Both the position numbers and the translations under genes were made by a program. Below the pieces are notes generated by a model. The model searched no databases. It saw nothing but the letters and a program-made list of their open reading frames with translations, and was not told the DNA's origin. Positions 7,529-17,500 of a stretch of 64,000 nucleotides of DNA are shown in pieces (within the stretch, counting starts at the first letter, position 1; every line of letters begins with the position of its first letter). The stretch spans positions 2,283,001 to 2,347,000 of the forward strand of contig CP032507.1 of the NCBI GenBank assembly GCA_008375315.1, given 5' to 3'. This stretch comes from Ectothiorhodospiraceae bacterium BW-2. GTDB taxonomy: Bacteria > Pseudomonadota > Gammaproteobacteria > Thiohalomonadales > Thiohalomonadaceae.

Positions 7529-7725
7529 CAATCCTGGTCAATGTAATTCATCAGATAATTGATAAGATTAGATGTACTATATTTAAGTCCGTCCCGACCT
7601 AAGGAGCGCAATAGATGCCCACGATCAGCATACTCTACAACAGGGCAGACATGGCTCGGGCTAGGTGCCTTTGTAGAGAAGATAAGCTCGTCTTTTAAAG
7701 GTGCTAGTGAGATGAAGTTCAGCAC
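7420..7725 (-). CDS. Possible small gene or gene fragment of unknown function
   Basis: A 101-codon frame starts with GTG at 7725, with GGGGAGG about six bases before it, and lies just downstream of the minus-strand gene at 7755-8378. The first 65 residues, including ADRGHLLRSLGRDGLKYST and NLINYLMNYI, look protein-like. The last third (7420-7528) is only the antisense of the Uma2 gene, which suggests the original 3' end was lost at about 7529. No family recognised. It could also be a chance frame. Confidence 0.28.
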   Translation of the reverse strand: MLNFISLAPLKDELIFSTKAPSPSHVCPVVEYADRGHLLRSLGRDGLKYSTSNLINYLMNYIDQDCYTEKYCDCSTSPATLKICTLSNPFTIHTSTAPASR

Positions 7726-7754
7726 GGTCTGCCTCCCCGATTTTGCTAATTAGC

Positions 7755-8378
7755 TTATAATCGAAACTCATCTAAAAAATCAGGCAGAGCACCATAGCGA
7801 GGAAAATAGTTATCAGATTCTGTCTGTTCTATGATCCATTGAATCACATCCAATGGCTCTTCACCCGCAGCGAGTTTTTCATCCTCCTCTTTGTATAAGA
7901 ATTTGATCCATCCCCTTGGTTCATCTTCTAATTCGCAGCTTTTAACAGTTGAGATAACTGATTTTATTCGCTCTATTTTAATCTCAATATTGTTAATCTT
8001 TTTCTGTCTGTTTATTAGCTCGTGTCGCATAAAGTCTATCATTCTGGCTGAGTCTTTCCATTTGGTCTTTAAATGGTTAACTATGGCTAAGATAGTCTCT
8101 TGGCCTAACTCCCCGCTATGGACTTGATCGTCAACAAATATCCCTTCGGATAGCACAACAAAGATAACTTTTTTATCGGCGCTTTTTCTACCTTCTCCGT
8201 ACGCATATTTTCCATTGCTATCGAGATAGATTTCATCAAAAAAAACCTGCACTCCTGCCATGCTACCCGACACTAAATCACCACGATAATAATCATTTAA
8301 TAGGCAGTCAAAACGCTTACTCTGTAACGCTTGTTCGCGTCCATCAATCTCTACATAAAATGAATCAAACATTCCCAT
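7755..8378 (-). CDS. Hypothetical protein (MGMFDSF-type)
   Basis: A 207-residue soluble protein of unknown function opening MGMFDSFYVEIDG, with ALQSKRFDCLLNDYYRGD close behind. The N-terminal 90 residues look like a beta-rich small domain also seen in uncharacterised bacterial proteins. Residues 110-150 are a likely coiled coil (NRQKKINNIEIKIERIKSV). The C-terminus is acidic. AGGAGAG sits before the ATG, supporting expression. It is the last gene of the AT-rich island and reads toward it. No Cys pairs, signal peptide or membrane segment. Confidence 0.6.
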   Translation of the reverse strand: MGMFDSFYVEIDGREQALQSKRFDCLLNDYYRGDLVSGSMAGVQVFFDEIYLDSNGKYAYGEGRKSADKKVIFVVLSEGIFVDDQVHSGELGQETILAIVNHLKTKWKDSARMIDFMRHELINRQKKINNIEIKIERIKSVISTVKSCELEDEPRGWIKFLYKEEDEKLAAGEEPLDVIQWIIEQTESDNYFPRYGALPDFLDEFRL

Positions 8379-8710
8379 TTTCTAACTCTCCTGAAATGGT
8401 TTTTCCCGCTGAGCCTAGAGAGGCCAGATGGGGTATGACAGCCAAGTTGACGAAGAAGGGTGGGGCGTTGGTGGAGTTGAAACGACTCTAGGCGCGCTGC
8501 CGCCACACTGTGTCACGGGCGGCAAGTGAGGTCGCGGGGAGGGGAATAACGCTCTCTCAGAGCTTGAGAATTGTAACGACCGTCCAGCCGCTCGGTCAAC
8601 GCCGTTATTAAAATATTTAGCAGAATAGGGCCTACTCCTCTACTATAAGCTAATAAGCTAATGGTAAACTGCCCCCCTCTTTAAAATTTAACGCTTTGAC
8701 AGGAGCCCAT
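8379..8710. other. Intergenic region before the NRPS/PKS locus
   Basis: A stretch of 332 bp between divergent genes at the border of the island and the biosynthetic locus. It holds an 18-codon frame at 8436-8492 with no known match, a tandem aagctaat repeat near 8647-8662, and a TATAAG-like box at 8644-8649 without a clear -35 partner. Any promoter for the NRPS gene must lie here. AGGAG at 8701-8705 is the ribosome site of the NRPS gene. Confidence 0.4.
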
Positions 8711-11700
8711 GTGAGTCACGCTACCTCCCCTTCCCGACGAGAGTCGATTCTGGCCCAGCTACAACAACTGATGGCAGAGGCGATGCCGACTGCCCCCTCT
8801 GAGGCCGATATTGATCTGCCCTTTTTGGAGATGGGCGCTAACTCATTGATGTTAATGGATGTGCAACGCACAGTAGAGAAGGAGTATGGCCTGACCCTGA
8901 CCATCACCCAATTTTTTGAAGAGCTGACCACCATCAATGAGCTGGTGAGCTATATCGATACCCAGTTGGCCAGTCGTGACCCTGCGCCTACCGCGACAGC
9001 CAAGCCTAAACCTGAACCGCTACCTGCGCCCGCTCTGTCAGCGCCAGCGCTACTGCCAGTGACTCAGGGCTCTGCGTCAGAAATCGAGGCAATATTTGCC
9101 GCTCAAATGCGCACTGCCACCGAGGTGATTAATCGCGTGGTGCAGCAGCAGTTACAGTTTCTGCAAGGGGGGGAGGCGATACCTCACACAGCTACGGCTG
9201 CCGCGCCCCCCCCTTCTCGTCCAACGACGGCCCAACCTAAATCGTCGGCGGCGCAACAGCCGAATAAAATGCTCTCGCCGCTAGAGATTCGGGCCAGAGG
9301 GCTAACGCCGACCCAGCAGGCCCACTTAGAGTCGCTGATACAACAACTTAATCAACGCACGCTACAGTCGAAACAGCAGGCCGATCACTATCGATCGGTA
9401 CTCGCCGACAGTCGCGCCTCAGTCGGGTTCCGTTTTACGACTAAAGAGATCCTCTATCCGATTGTTGGCAATCGCTCTAATGGGGTGACGGTGTGGGATA
9501 TCGACGGGAACGCCTATCTCGATATCAGTATGGGGCAGGGGGTGAGCTTTTTCGGCCACCACCCCGATTTTATCGATGCGGCGTTAAAGGCCGAAGGGGA
9601 GGAGGCGATCCAGATGGGGCCACGACCCCACAATACCGGTGAAGCGGCCGCGCTAATCGCCGAGATGACCGGCTTTGAGCGCATCACCTTCACCAATAGC
9701 GGTACCGAGGCGGTAATGGCGGCACTGCGGTTAGCGCGTGCTCACACCGGTCGCGATAAGATTGTGATGTTTGAGGGGGCCTACCACGGCCACGCCGATA
9801 GCGTGATGGGGCTCTCGGAGCGGGGTGAGAACTACACCATTACCACGAAACCGGTCTCCCCGGGGACACCACAAGGGGCGGTCGCTGATCTGTGGGTGCT
9901 CCCCTACGATAGTGAAGAGGCGCTCGACTTTATTCGCCACCGTGGTGCCGAAATCGCAGCGGTAATCGTCGAACCGATACAGAGTCGCAATCCGAAACTA
10001 CAGCCGCGAGCCTTTTTACACCAGCTACGCCAGCTGACTCGTGAGGTGGGGGCGTTGCTGATCTTTGATGAGATGATTACCGGCTTTCGAGTCCATCCTC
10101 GCGGAGCGCAGGGGTGGTTTGAAGTGGAGGCCGATATGGCCACCTACGGCAAGCTAGTCGGAGGCGGCATGCCGATAGGGGTCGTCGCTGGGCCGGCGGC
10201 GATTATGGATCGAATCGACGGCGGGCCGTGGCGCTATGGTGACAACTCCTACCCTGAAGTGAATCGGGTCGTCTTTGGCGGCACCTTCTGCCAGCACCCT
10301 TTAGCGATGAGTGCCGTGGTGGCGGTAATGCGCTACCTAAAACAGCAGGGGCCGGCGCTACAGCAGCGGTTAAACCGGATGACGAGCGACATGGCGACTG
10401 AACTCAATCAGTGGTTTGCCGCCGAAGAGGTGCCGATTGAGGTGGTTTGGTTCGGATCGCTATTTCGGTTTGAGTTTAAAACTAACCTAGAGCTGCTGTT
10501 TTACCATCTGCTTTTGCGCGGTATTTTGATTTGGGAGTGGCGCAACTACTTTCTTTCAACAGCCCACAGCGAAGCCGATGTAAAACGGGTGATTGAGGCG
10601 GTGAAAGAGAGCGTGCTGGCCCTACGGGAGGGGGGCTTTTTGCCGCCAAAAAAGGGGGCTAGGGAGGGGGCGGTGCGCTATCCGCTCTCTTTGGCGCAGC
10701 AGCAGTTGGCCGCTTTAGCACAGATATCTCCCCAAGGCTCGATGGCCTACCATGTCTCACCGCTCTTAAAGTTAACCGGAGCGGTTGATAAAGCTGCGCT
10801 ACAGCAGGCGCTACAGCAGGTGGTTGCCCGCCACCCCGCCCTGCGTACAACGATCGATGTGGTTAAAAAAGAGCAGCAGATTAACGCGCTCGAACTGCCA
10901 CTGCCCGCTATCGATCTACGCCAGAGTCAGGCACCTGAACAGGCGGCGGCAGAGTGGTTGTCGCAGCACGCTCAAACCCGATTTGATCTCACCACCGGCC
11001 CGCTGTTTGTAGCCCATCTACTCCAGTTAGGGGAGCGTGACTATCGGCTAGTACTGAAAGGACACCATATTATTGTCGATGGGCTATCGATGAATCTTAT
11101 CGTGCAGGAGCTGGCGCAGTTCTACAGTGCCCATCTCACCGCTGAGACGGTGACCCTACCGCAGCCGCTCCCTTTTAGCGCCTATCTACAGTGGCAGCAG
11201 CAGCAGAGCTTCTCGGTGGCCCAAGCCTACTGGTTGCAGCAGATCGATCCGGCCATGACACCGCTGGAGTTACCGGCCGATCGCCCTGAACCGACGCTTA
11301 AGAGCTATCGCGGGGGGCGCATCAGTCGTCCGATTGGGGTTGAGCTGTTGCGTTCGGTGAAAGCGTTGAGTCGAGCCGAGGGGTGTACCCACTTTATGAC
11401 GCTACTAGCGAGCTACGCCCTCTGGCTACATCGGTTAAGTGGTCAATCGGAGCTGTTAGTCGGCATGCCGGTCGCCGGTCGCTCGTTAGAGGGGGGGGAG
11501 AGTGTGGTGGGCTACTGCACCCATCTGATTCCGATCCGCTCCCATTTTGAGGCCGAACAGCCGTTTAAAAGCTATCTGCGCACGATTCGCACTACCCTGT
11601 TGCAGGGGTATCAGCATCAGGACTACCCCTTCTCTCGCCTGATGGAGAGCTTGGCGCTACAGCGTGATGGGCGTCACGCCCCGTTGGTTAGGGCGCTGTT

Positions 11701-13900
11701 TAATCTAGACCGCCCCGGAGAGGCGCCGCCGATGGCCGATTTGACGGTCGAGTGGCTATCGCAGCCGATCTACTTTACCGCCTTTGAGGTGATCTTTAAC
11801 CTCACTGAATTGGGTGAGGCGATGGTGTTGGAGTGCGACTATAACGCCGATCGTTTTGAGGCGACGACCATTAGCGCCTGGCTAGAGGGTTTTCTCGCCC
11901 TGCTACAGGGGATTGTGGCCACGCCGCAGCGCTCTGTCGCCACCTTACCGCTACTTTCGACCGCGCAGTGGCAGCGGTTGATCATCGACTTTAATGCCAC
12001 CGAGGTGCCGCTGCCGCCGGTCAGCTCGGTCATTGAGCTGTTTGAGGCCGAAGTGGCCAACGCGCCAGCGGCGACGGCTCTACGCTGGTCGGGAGGGGAG
12101 CTTACCTATCTTGAACTTAAGCAGCAGGCAGATGCGCTAGCGTACCACTTAGCGGTGGCTGGGGTGAGGAGCGAAGCGATTGTCGCGCTCTGTCTGTCGC
12201 GCTCGCCGACGCTAGTGGTGGCGATTTTGGCGATACTAAAGAGTGGCGGTGCCTATCTGCCGCTCGACCCCGACTATCCGCCCGAGCGGCTTACCTTTAT
12301 GTTGCAAGATTCGGGGACGCAGCTACTGTTGAGCGAGCAGAAGCAGCTTGCGCGGCTAACTCTGCCCACTGGGGTCACCGCCGTTGAGCTCGATGGCGTC
12401 GAGGCCGCTTGGTTAACGGGGGAGTATCGCGCCCCGCAGATTATCACCACACTCGACTCACTCGCCTACCTTATCTATACCTCCGGCTCGACCGGACGAC
12501 CGAAGGGGACGATGTTGACCCAACGCGGCTTGGTGAACTATCTCAGTTGGGCCGTAGCCTACTATCGGACTCGCGAGGGGCGTGGCTCGCCCCTGCACAG
12601 CTCAATCGGTTTTGATGCGACGATTACCAGCCTCTTTACCCCGCTGATCTCTGGGCGTCTGTTACAGCTACTGCCAGAGGGGGGGCGGGAGATCGACTCT
12701 ATTCGCCAAGCGCTGCTCGGTGAGGCGGGGGAGGGGAACGACTGGTCGTTAGTTAAGCTCACCCCGGCCCATCTGGAGCTATTAAATGCCCTGCTCCCGC
12801 CTGAGAAACTGGCCGGATTGAGCCGCTATCTGGTGCTCGGTGGTGAGGCGTTACTGGGCAAAACGATCCATGTTTGGCGGCAGCACGCCCCCGATACCCA
12901 TATCATCAATGAGTATGGCCCGACCGAGACGGTGGTAGGGTGCTGCATCTACGATGATCGCCGTCCTGAGCCGACAGCCGCCGCGGTGCCGATTGGCCGC
13001 CCTATTCAGAATACCCGCCTCTACCTACTCGATAGCCGTTTACAACCGGTCGCCGAGGGGGCCGTCGGCGAGCTCTATATCGGTGGTGCTGGAGTGGCGC
13101 GGGGCTATTTAGGGCGAGAGGCGTTGACCGCAGAGCGTTTTATCGATATCGCTAATAGCGGTCTGAACAGTGGCCCGATAGCCGTGCCACAGGAGAGGCT
13201 CTATCGCAGTGGCGATCTGGCTCGAATGGGCAGCGACGGTAACCTACGCTATCTTGGCCGAGTCGATAACCAGATTAAGCTACGCGGCTACCGCATTGAG
13301 CTAGGTGAGATCGAACAGGCGCTGATAGCGCAGAGGCAGGTTAAAGAGGCGGTAGTGGTGCGACAGCAGCGCAGCGAGCACGATCAGCGCCTCTTAGCCT
13401 ATCTCGTCGTCGAGGCGGCGAGTACCGCGCCCGAAACGGAACTGCGACAGGCGCTAGCGCAGCAGCTACCGGAGTATATGATTCCCGCGCGGTTTATCTT
13501 TCTGCCACAGCTACCGTTGACCCCTAACGGTAAGGTTGATCGGGCGGCGCTGCCGCAGCCGACTGTTGAGTCGGGAGGGGCGGGGGCGCTGCTCTCTCCC
13601 CGCTCGCAGGCCGAGCGCCAAATCGTTGCGATCTGGTCGCAGCTTTTGGAGCGGGAGAGTATCGGCGTGGAGCAGAACTTTTTTGAGATAGGGGGCCACT
13701 CGCTACTGGTGCTACCGCTTAGCGAGCAGCTCTCGGCGCAGTTTAACCGCAGTGTCGAGCCGGTCGCTATCTTCCAATATCCGACGGTGGCGATGCAGGC
13801 CCGTTGGCTAGCGGGAGAGGAGATAACCGCGAGCGGGGGGGGGCAGCGTAAGCGTCGTAGCAGTGAGAGACGACGGCAGGCGCTAGGTGGGGGCAGATGA
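8711..13900 (+). CDS. NRPS with integrated aminotransferase: carrier-AMT-C-A-carrier
   Basis: A 1729-residue megasynthase. Domains in order: carrier protein 5-85 (GANSL, Ser45); Ala/Pro-rich linker; class III aminotransferase of the glutamate-semialdehyde type 220-640 (TNSGTEA, YHGHADS, PLP Lys481 in TYGKLVGGG); condensation 660-1090 (HHIIVDG at 785); adenylation 1110-1600 (YTSGSTGRPKG, EYGPTET, RLYRSGDLAR, NGKVDR); carrier 1610-1690 (GGHSL, Ser1664). By eye the adenylation pocket reads DATKVGEVGK, close to Asn-type codes. GTG 8711 is chosen because AGGAG sits five bases before it. The layout equals the C-terminal half of ItuA/MycA or McyE proteins, which make a beta-amino acyl unit and join it to an amino acid. 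The KS-AT part is absent here and no thioesterase follows. The stop overlaps the next start. Confidence 0.92.
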   Translation: MSHATSPSRRESILAQLQQLMAEAMPTAPSEADIDLPFLEMGANSLMLMDVQRTVEKEYGLTLTITQFFEELTTINELVSYIDTQLASRDPAPTATAKPKPEPLPAPALSAPALLPVTQGSASEIEAIFAAQMRTATEVINRVVQQQLQFLQGGEAIPHTATAAAPPPSRPTTAQPKSSAAQQPNKMLSPLEIRARGLTPTQQAHLESLIQQLNQRTLQSKQQADHYRSVLADSRASVGFRFTTKEILYPIVGNRSNGVTVWDIDGNAYLDISMGQGVSFFGHHPDFIDAALKAEGEEAIQMGPRPHNTGEAAALIAEMTGFERITFTNSGTEAVMAALRLARAHTGRDKIVMFEGAYHGHADSVMGLSERGENYTITTKPVSPGTPQGAVADLWVLPYDSEEALDFIRHRGAEIAAVIVEPIQSRNPKLQPRAFLHQLRQLTREVGALLIFDEMITGFRVHPRGAQGWFEVEADMATYGKLVGGGMPIGVVAGPAAIMDRIDGGPWRYGDNSYPEVNRVVFGGTFCQHPLAMSAVVAVMRYLKQQGPALQQRLNRMTSDMATELNQWFAAEEVPIEVVWFGSLFRFEFKTNLELLFYHLLLRGILIWEWRNYFLSTAHSEADVKRVIEAVKESVLALREGGFLPPKKGAREGAVRYPLSLAQQQLAALAQISPQGSMAYHVSPLLKLTGAVDKAALQQALQQVVARHPALRTTIDVVKKEQQINALELPLPAIDLRQSQAPEQAAAEWLSQHAQTRFDLTTGPLFVAHLLQLGERDYRLVLKGHHIIVDGLSMNLIVQELAQFYSAHLTAETVTLPQPLPFSAYLQWQQQQSFSVAQAYWLQQIDPAMTPLELPADRPEPTLKSYRGGRISRPIGVELLRSVKALSRAEGCTHFMTLLASYALWLHRLSGQSELLVGMPVAGRSLEGGESVVGYCTHLIPIRSHFEAEQPFKSYLRTIRTTLLQGYQHQDYPFSRLMESLALQRDGRHAPLVRALFNLDRPGEAPPMADLTVEWLSQPIYFTAFEVIFNLTELGEAMVLECDYNADRFEATTISAWLEGFLALLQGIVATPQRSVATLPLLSTAQWQRLIIDFNATEVPLPPVSSVIELFEAEVANAPAATALRWSGGELTYLELKQQADALAYHLAVAGVRSEAIVALCLSRSPTLVVAILAILKSGGAYLPLDPDYPPERLTFMLQDSGTQLLLSEQKQLARLTLPTGVTAVELDGVEAAWLTGEYRAPQIITTLDSLAYLIYTSGSTGRPKGTMLTQRGLVNYLSWAVAYYRTREGRGSPLHSSIGFDATITSLFTPLISGRLLQLLPEGGREIDSIRQALLGEAGEGNDWSLVKLTPAHLELLNALLPPEKLAGLSRYLVLGGEALLGKTIHVWRQHAPDTHIINEYGPTETVVGCCIYDDRRPEPTAAAVPIGRPIQNTRLYLLDSRLQPVAEGAVGELYIGGAGVARGYLGREALTAERFIDIANSGLNSGPIAVPQERLYRSGDLARMGSDGNLRYLGRVDNQIKLRGYRIELGEIEQALIAQRQVKEAVVVRQQRSEHDQRLLAYLVVEAASTAPETELRQALAQQLPEYMIPARFIFLPQLPLTPNGKVDRAALPQPTVESGGAGALLSPRSQAERQIVAIWSQLLERESIGVEQNFFEIGGHSLLVLPLSEQLSAQFNRSVEPVAIFQYPTVAMQARWLAGEEITASGGGQRKRRSSERRRQALGGGR

Positions 13901-14568
13901 TCAACGCCGCGAGGGGGCAACGGTTACTGCTGCCGCTGTTAGTGGTGAGTGTCGTGCTGCTGTGGCAGAGCCCTGTGATCTATCCGCTAAAACTGCTGGT
14001 GATCTTCTTTCATGAGATGTCCCATGCCTTGATGGCGCTCGTTACCGGGGGGCGGGTCTATTCGATGGAGGTCAATAGGTTGCAAGGCGGCTTGGTGCAG
14101 TCGAGCGGCGGATCACGATTTCTGATCTTAACCGCCGGCTATCTCGGTTCGCTCTTTTGGGGGGCGCTCATCTACCTGCTAGCGCTACACAGCTCGCGTG
14201 ATCGCTGGATTGCGGCTCTACTCGGGGTGGTGCTGTTAACCATTACCCTGCTCTTTGTTCGTAACGGTTTTGGGGTGGTATTTGGTCTGTTGAGCGGGGT
14301 GGCGCTACTACTCTTAGCTCGCTTTGGTCAGCCGTGGTTGAACGATCTGGTGCTGCGTCTTATCGGCATTACCAGTCTGCTCTATGTGCCGCTCGATATT
14401 ATTAGTGACACGCTGTTACGCTCCCATCTGCTCTCTGATGCCCGTATGTTGGCCGAGGAGTTTGGTGGTAGTACGATCCTTTGGGGCATCCTTTGGTTGG
14501 TGATAAGTCTGATAGTGATCTATTGGGTATTGCGCAGCCGACAGCGTATCGAATTGAAATCTAACTAG
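13897..14568 (+). CDS. M50-type integral membrane metallopeptidase-like protein inside the NRPS/PKS locus
   Basis: A 223-residue protein with about five or six membrane segments. LLVIFFHEMSHALMAL carries the HExxH zinc site in the first part of the protein, followed by a glycine-rich loop (QGGLVQSSGGSRFLIL) as in the small M50B family. The ATG overlaps the NRPS stop by 4 bp (ATGA), so translation is probably coupled. The next PKS gene starts 10 bp after the stop. M50 proteins cleave substrates within or near membranes. A role in maturation, export or self-protection for the product is inference from position only. Confidence 0.8.
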   Translation: MINAARGQRLLLPLLVVSVVLLWQSPVIYPLKLLVIFFHEMSHALMALVTGGRVYSMEVNRLQGGLVQSSGGSRFLILTAGYLGSLFWGALIYLLALHSSRDRWIAALLGVVLLTITLLFVRNGFGVVFGLLSGVALLLLARFGQPWLNDLVLRLIGITSLLYVPLDIISDTLLRSHLLSDARMLAEEFGGSTILWGILWLVISLIVIYWVLRSRQRIELKSN

Positions 14569-14578
14569 GAGTCTATCT

Positions 14579-17500
14579 ATGTCTGAACAGGGTGTTCCCC
14601 CGCTTGCGGTCGTGGGCATGAGTCTGCGTGCCCCTGGAGCTGATAATCTACAGCAGTTTTGGCACAACCTCTATCATGGGATCGAGTCGATCACCTTTTT
14701 TAGTGAGGCTGAGCTGCGTCAGGCGGGAGTGAGTCAGCGCGAGTTGGACGATCCTGACTATGTGGCCGCAGCCGGCCGACTCGACGGGGTGGAGCTATTC
14801 GATGCCGCCTTTTTCGACTTCACCCCGCGTGAGGCGGAGATTCTCGATCCACAGCACCGCCTGCTTCTGGAGGGGAGTTGGCAGGCGTTAGAGCACGCCG
14901 CTATCGATCCGCAGCGGTATGAGGGGCGGATTGGCCTCTTTGCCGGCGTGGGGTTTAACGGCTATCTGCTGCACAATCTGCTCGGCCATTCAGAGCTGCT
15001 CCAGAGCGTTGGGGGGTGGCAGCTAACTTTAAGTAACGATAAAGATTTTGCCGCTACCCGCGTCGCCTATAAGCTCAATTTGCAGGGGGCGGCGGTGTCG
15101 GTCAATAGTGCCTGTTCAACCTCTCTAGTGGCGACTGCGATGGCGTGTCAAAGTCTGCTAAGTTACCAGTGCGATGCGATTATCGCCGGAGGGTGCTCGA
15201 TCCATCTGCCGCAAGATAGAGGCTACCTCTACAGCCATGGGGGTACCCTCTCGCCCGATGGCCACTGCCGACCGTTTGATATTAACGCCGCCGGTACCAT
15301 CGATGGCAACGGCGTGGCGCTGGTGGTGCTAAAGCGGCTGGAGGACGCTATCGCTGAGGGTGATACCATTCATGGCCTCATTCGCGGCTTTGCGACCAAT
15401 AATGATGGTTCGGTGAAGGTCGGCTACACCGCGCCGAGCGTGGAGGGGCAGAGCGAGGTGCTACAGGAGGCCCTAGAGCTGGCCGATCTGCCGCCGGAGG
15501 CGATAAGCTATATCGAGACCCACGGCACCGGTACCGATTTGGGCGATCCGATTGAGATTAGTGCCCTAAAGGCGATCTATGGCCGTGAGGGGGCACCGCG
15601 CTGTATCCTCGGTGCGGTGAAGAGTAATATCGGTCATCTTGATACAGCCGCCGGTAATGCCGGCCTGATTAAGACGCTGCTAGCGCTACAGCAGCAGACG
15701 ATTCCACCAACACTCCACTTGACCGCCCCTAACCCCAAACTAGGCTTGGAGGGGAGTCGGTTTCAGATCAATCACCAGCGAGAGCCGTGGCCGCAAGGTG
15801 CTGTGCCGCGCCGTGCCGGCGTGAGCTCGTTCGGGATTGGAGGCACTAACGCCCACTTAGTGGTCGAAGAGGCACCGCAGCTCCCCCCCTCTCCAGAGCC
15901 GCCCGCTTGGCTGCTGCTGCCACTTGCCGCGAAGAGTGCCGCTGCCCTAACGGAGCTATCGGAGCAGCTAGCGGACTATCTGCACCACCACCCCGAGCTC
16001 AATTTGGCCGATGTTGCTGCCACGCTACAGTTAGGACGGAGCCACTTTAACCAGCGACAGGCGTGGGTTGTCCCGGGGGGCGATCTAGCCGTAGCGGTGG
16101 CGCGACTGCGTCAGAGCGACTCCCCTTGGCAGGTGGGTGGGATTGTGCGTCAGCGACAGCTAAAGCCGATTTTTCTCTATCCGGGGCAAGATGCGCAGTT
16201 TGTCAATATGGCCGCCGGTCTCTATCGGGATGAGCCGCAGTTTCGGGCAGCGCTGCAGCCCTGTATCGAGCTGGCGCAGCAGCGCTACGGCTATGATCTA
16301 CTGGCTCGACTCTATCCTGAGGGGGTGGCGCAGGCGCAACCGGCGCTCGATCAAGGCGCGACCACTGAGCCGCTGCCGCTCTTTGCGGTGGAGTATGCGC
16401 TAACTGAGCTGTGGCGTAGCTGGGGGGTGGAGCCGCAGGCGCTGTTTGGCTACTCGTTAGGGGAGTATGTTGCGGCGGTGGTGAGTGGGGTACTCTCGCT
16501 AGAGGATGGCATCGATCTGGCGATGGCTGGGAGTGCGCTACTAAAACAGATGGCGCCGGGGGCGATGATCGCGGCGGCCGCTTCAGCCGAGCAGTTAAGG
16601 CCGCTGCTGCTAGCCGATACCCACATTGCGCTGGTGATGGCAGCTAATCAGTGTGTTGTCGCCGGAACGGTGAGTGGCATGGCGGCGCTGCAACAGCAGC
16701 TTGAGGGGGCGGGGGTTCACTGGCGCGAAGTCGGGATGGGGCTACCGTTCCACACCCCGCTGATGAGCCCCTTTTTAGCCCCCTTTAAAGAGCTCTTAGA
16801 GCGAGTGCAGTTCCACCCGCCGCAGATCCCCTACCTCTCTTCGGTGACCGGCGAGTGGATCACTGCCGAGCAGGCGACTTCGCCCGACTACTATCTGCGT
16901 CTAGCGGCCGAGCCGTTACAGATAGAGGCGGCGCTCAATCGGATCTTGACCGAGCTGGCCACCGCCGGTGTGGGGGTGGTGCTGGAGATTGGGCCAGGTC
17001 AGCTCTTCACTCCGCTCGTGCTGCAACACGCTGCGCGTCCCGACTGGCTCGCGGTGATCGCCTCTCAGCACGATCCGCGCTATAGCCGTCTTAGTGACTC
17101 CCCCCACGAATCGACCCCGGCACTCTTAACTGCGCTAGGGCGGCTCTGGAGTGAGGGGGTCGAAATCGACTGGGCTCAAGTCGCTAGCGAGGGGCGCAGG
17201 CGGCTGCCGCTGCCGGGCTATCCGCTACAAAAGCGGCGTTTTTGGATCGAGCCGGCAACGGCTGTGGCGATGGCAGAGGACAAAAGCGGTAGAGAGGCTA
17301 AAAACGGTAGAAAGAGTGACATTGGCGACTGGTTCTACCGCTTGCAGTGGCTTCGAACCCCCCTACCTACCGCCACGCCGCAGGGGCGATGGCTGCTGCT
17401 AGGTCGCGACCTGTCGTCTCTGGAGAGGATAGCTGCGGCACTACAACACTCAGGCTGCGAAGTTGTGCAGCTACAACACCAGCCACACCAATCACTTAGC

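Noticed and set aside
13399-13920. 173-codon antisense frame over the end of the NRPS gene
   Set aside because: Shadow of the adenylation and carrier domains; Cys/Ser-rich, no family.
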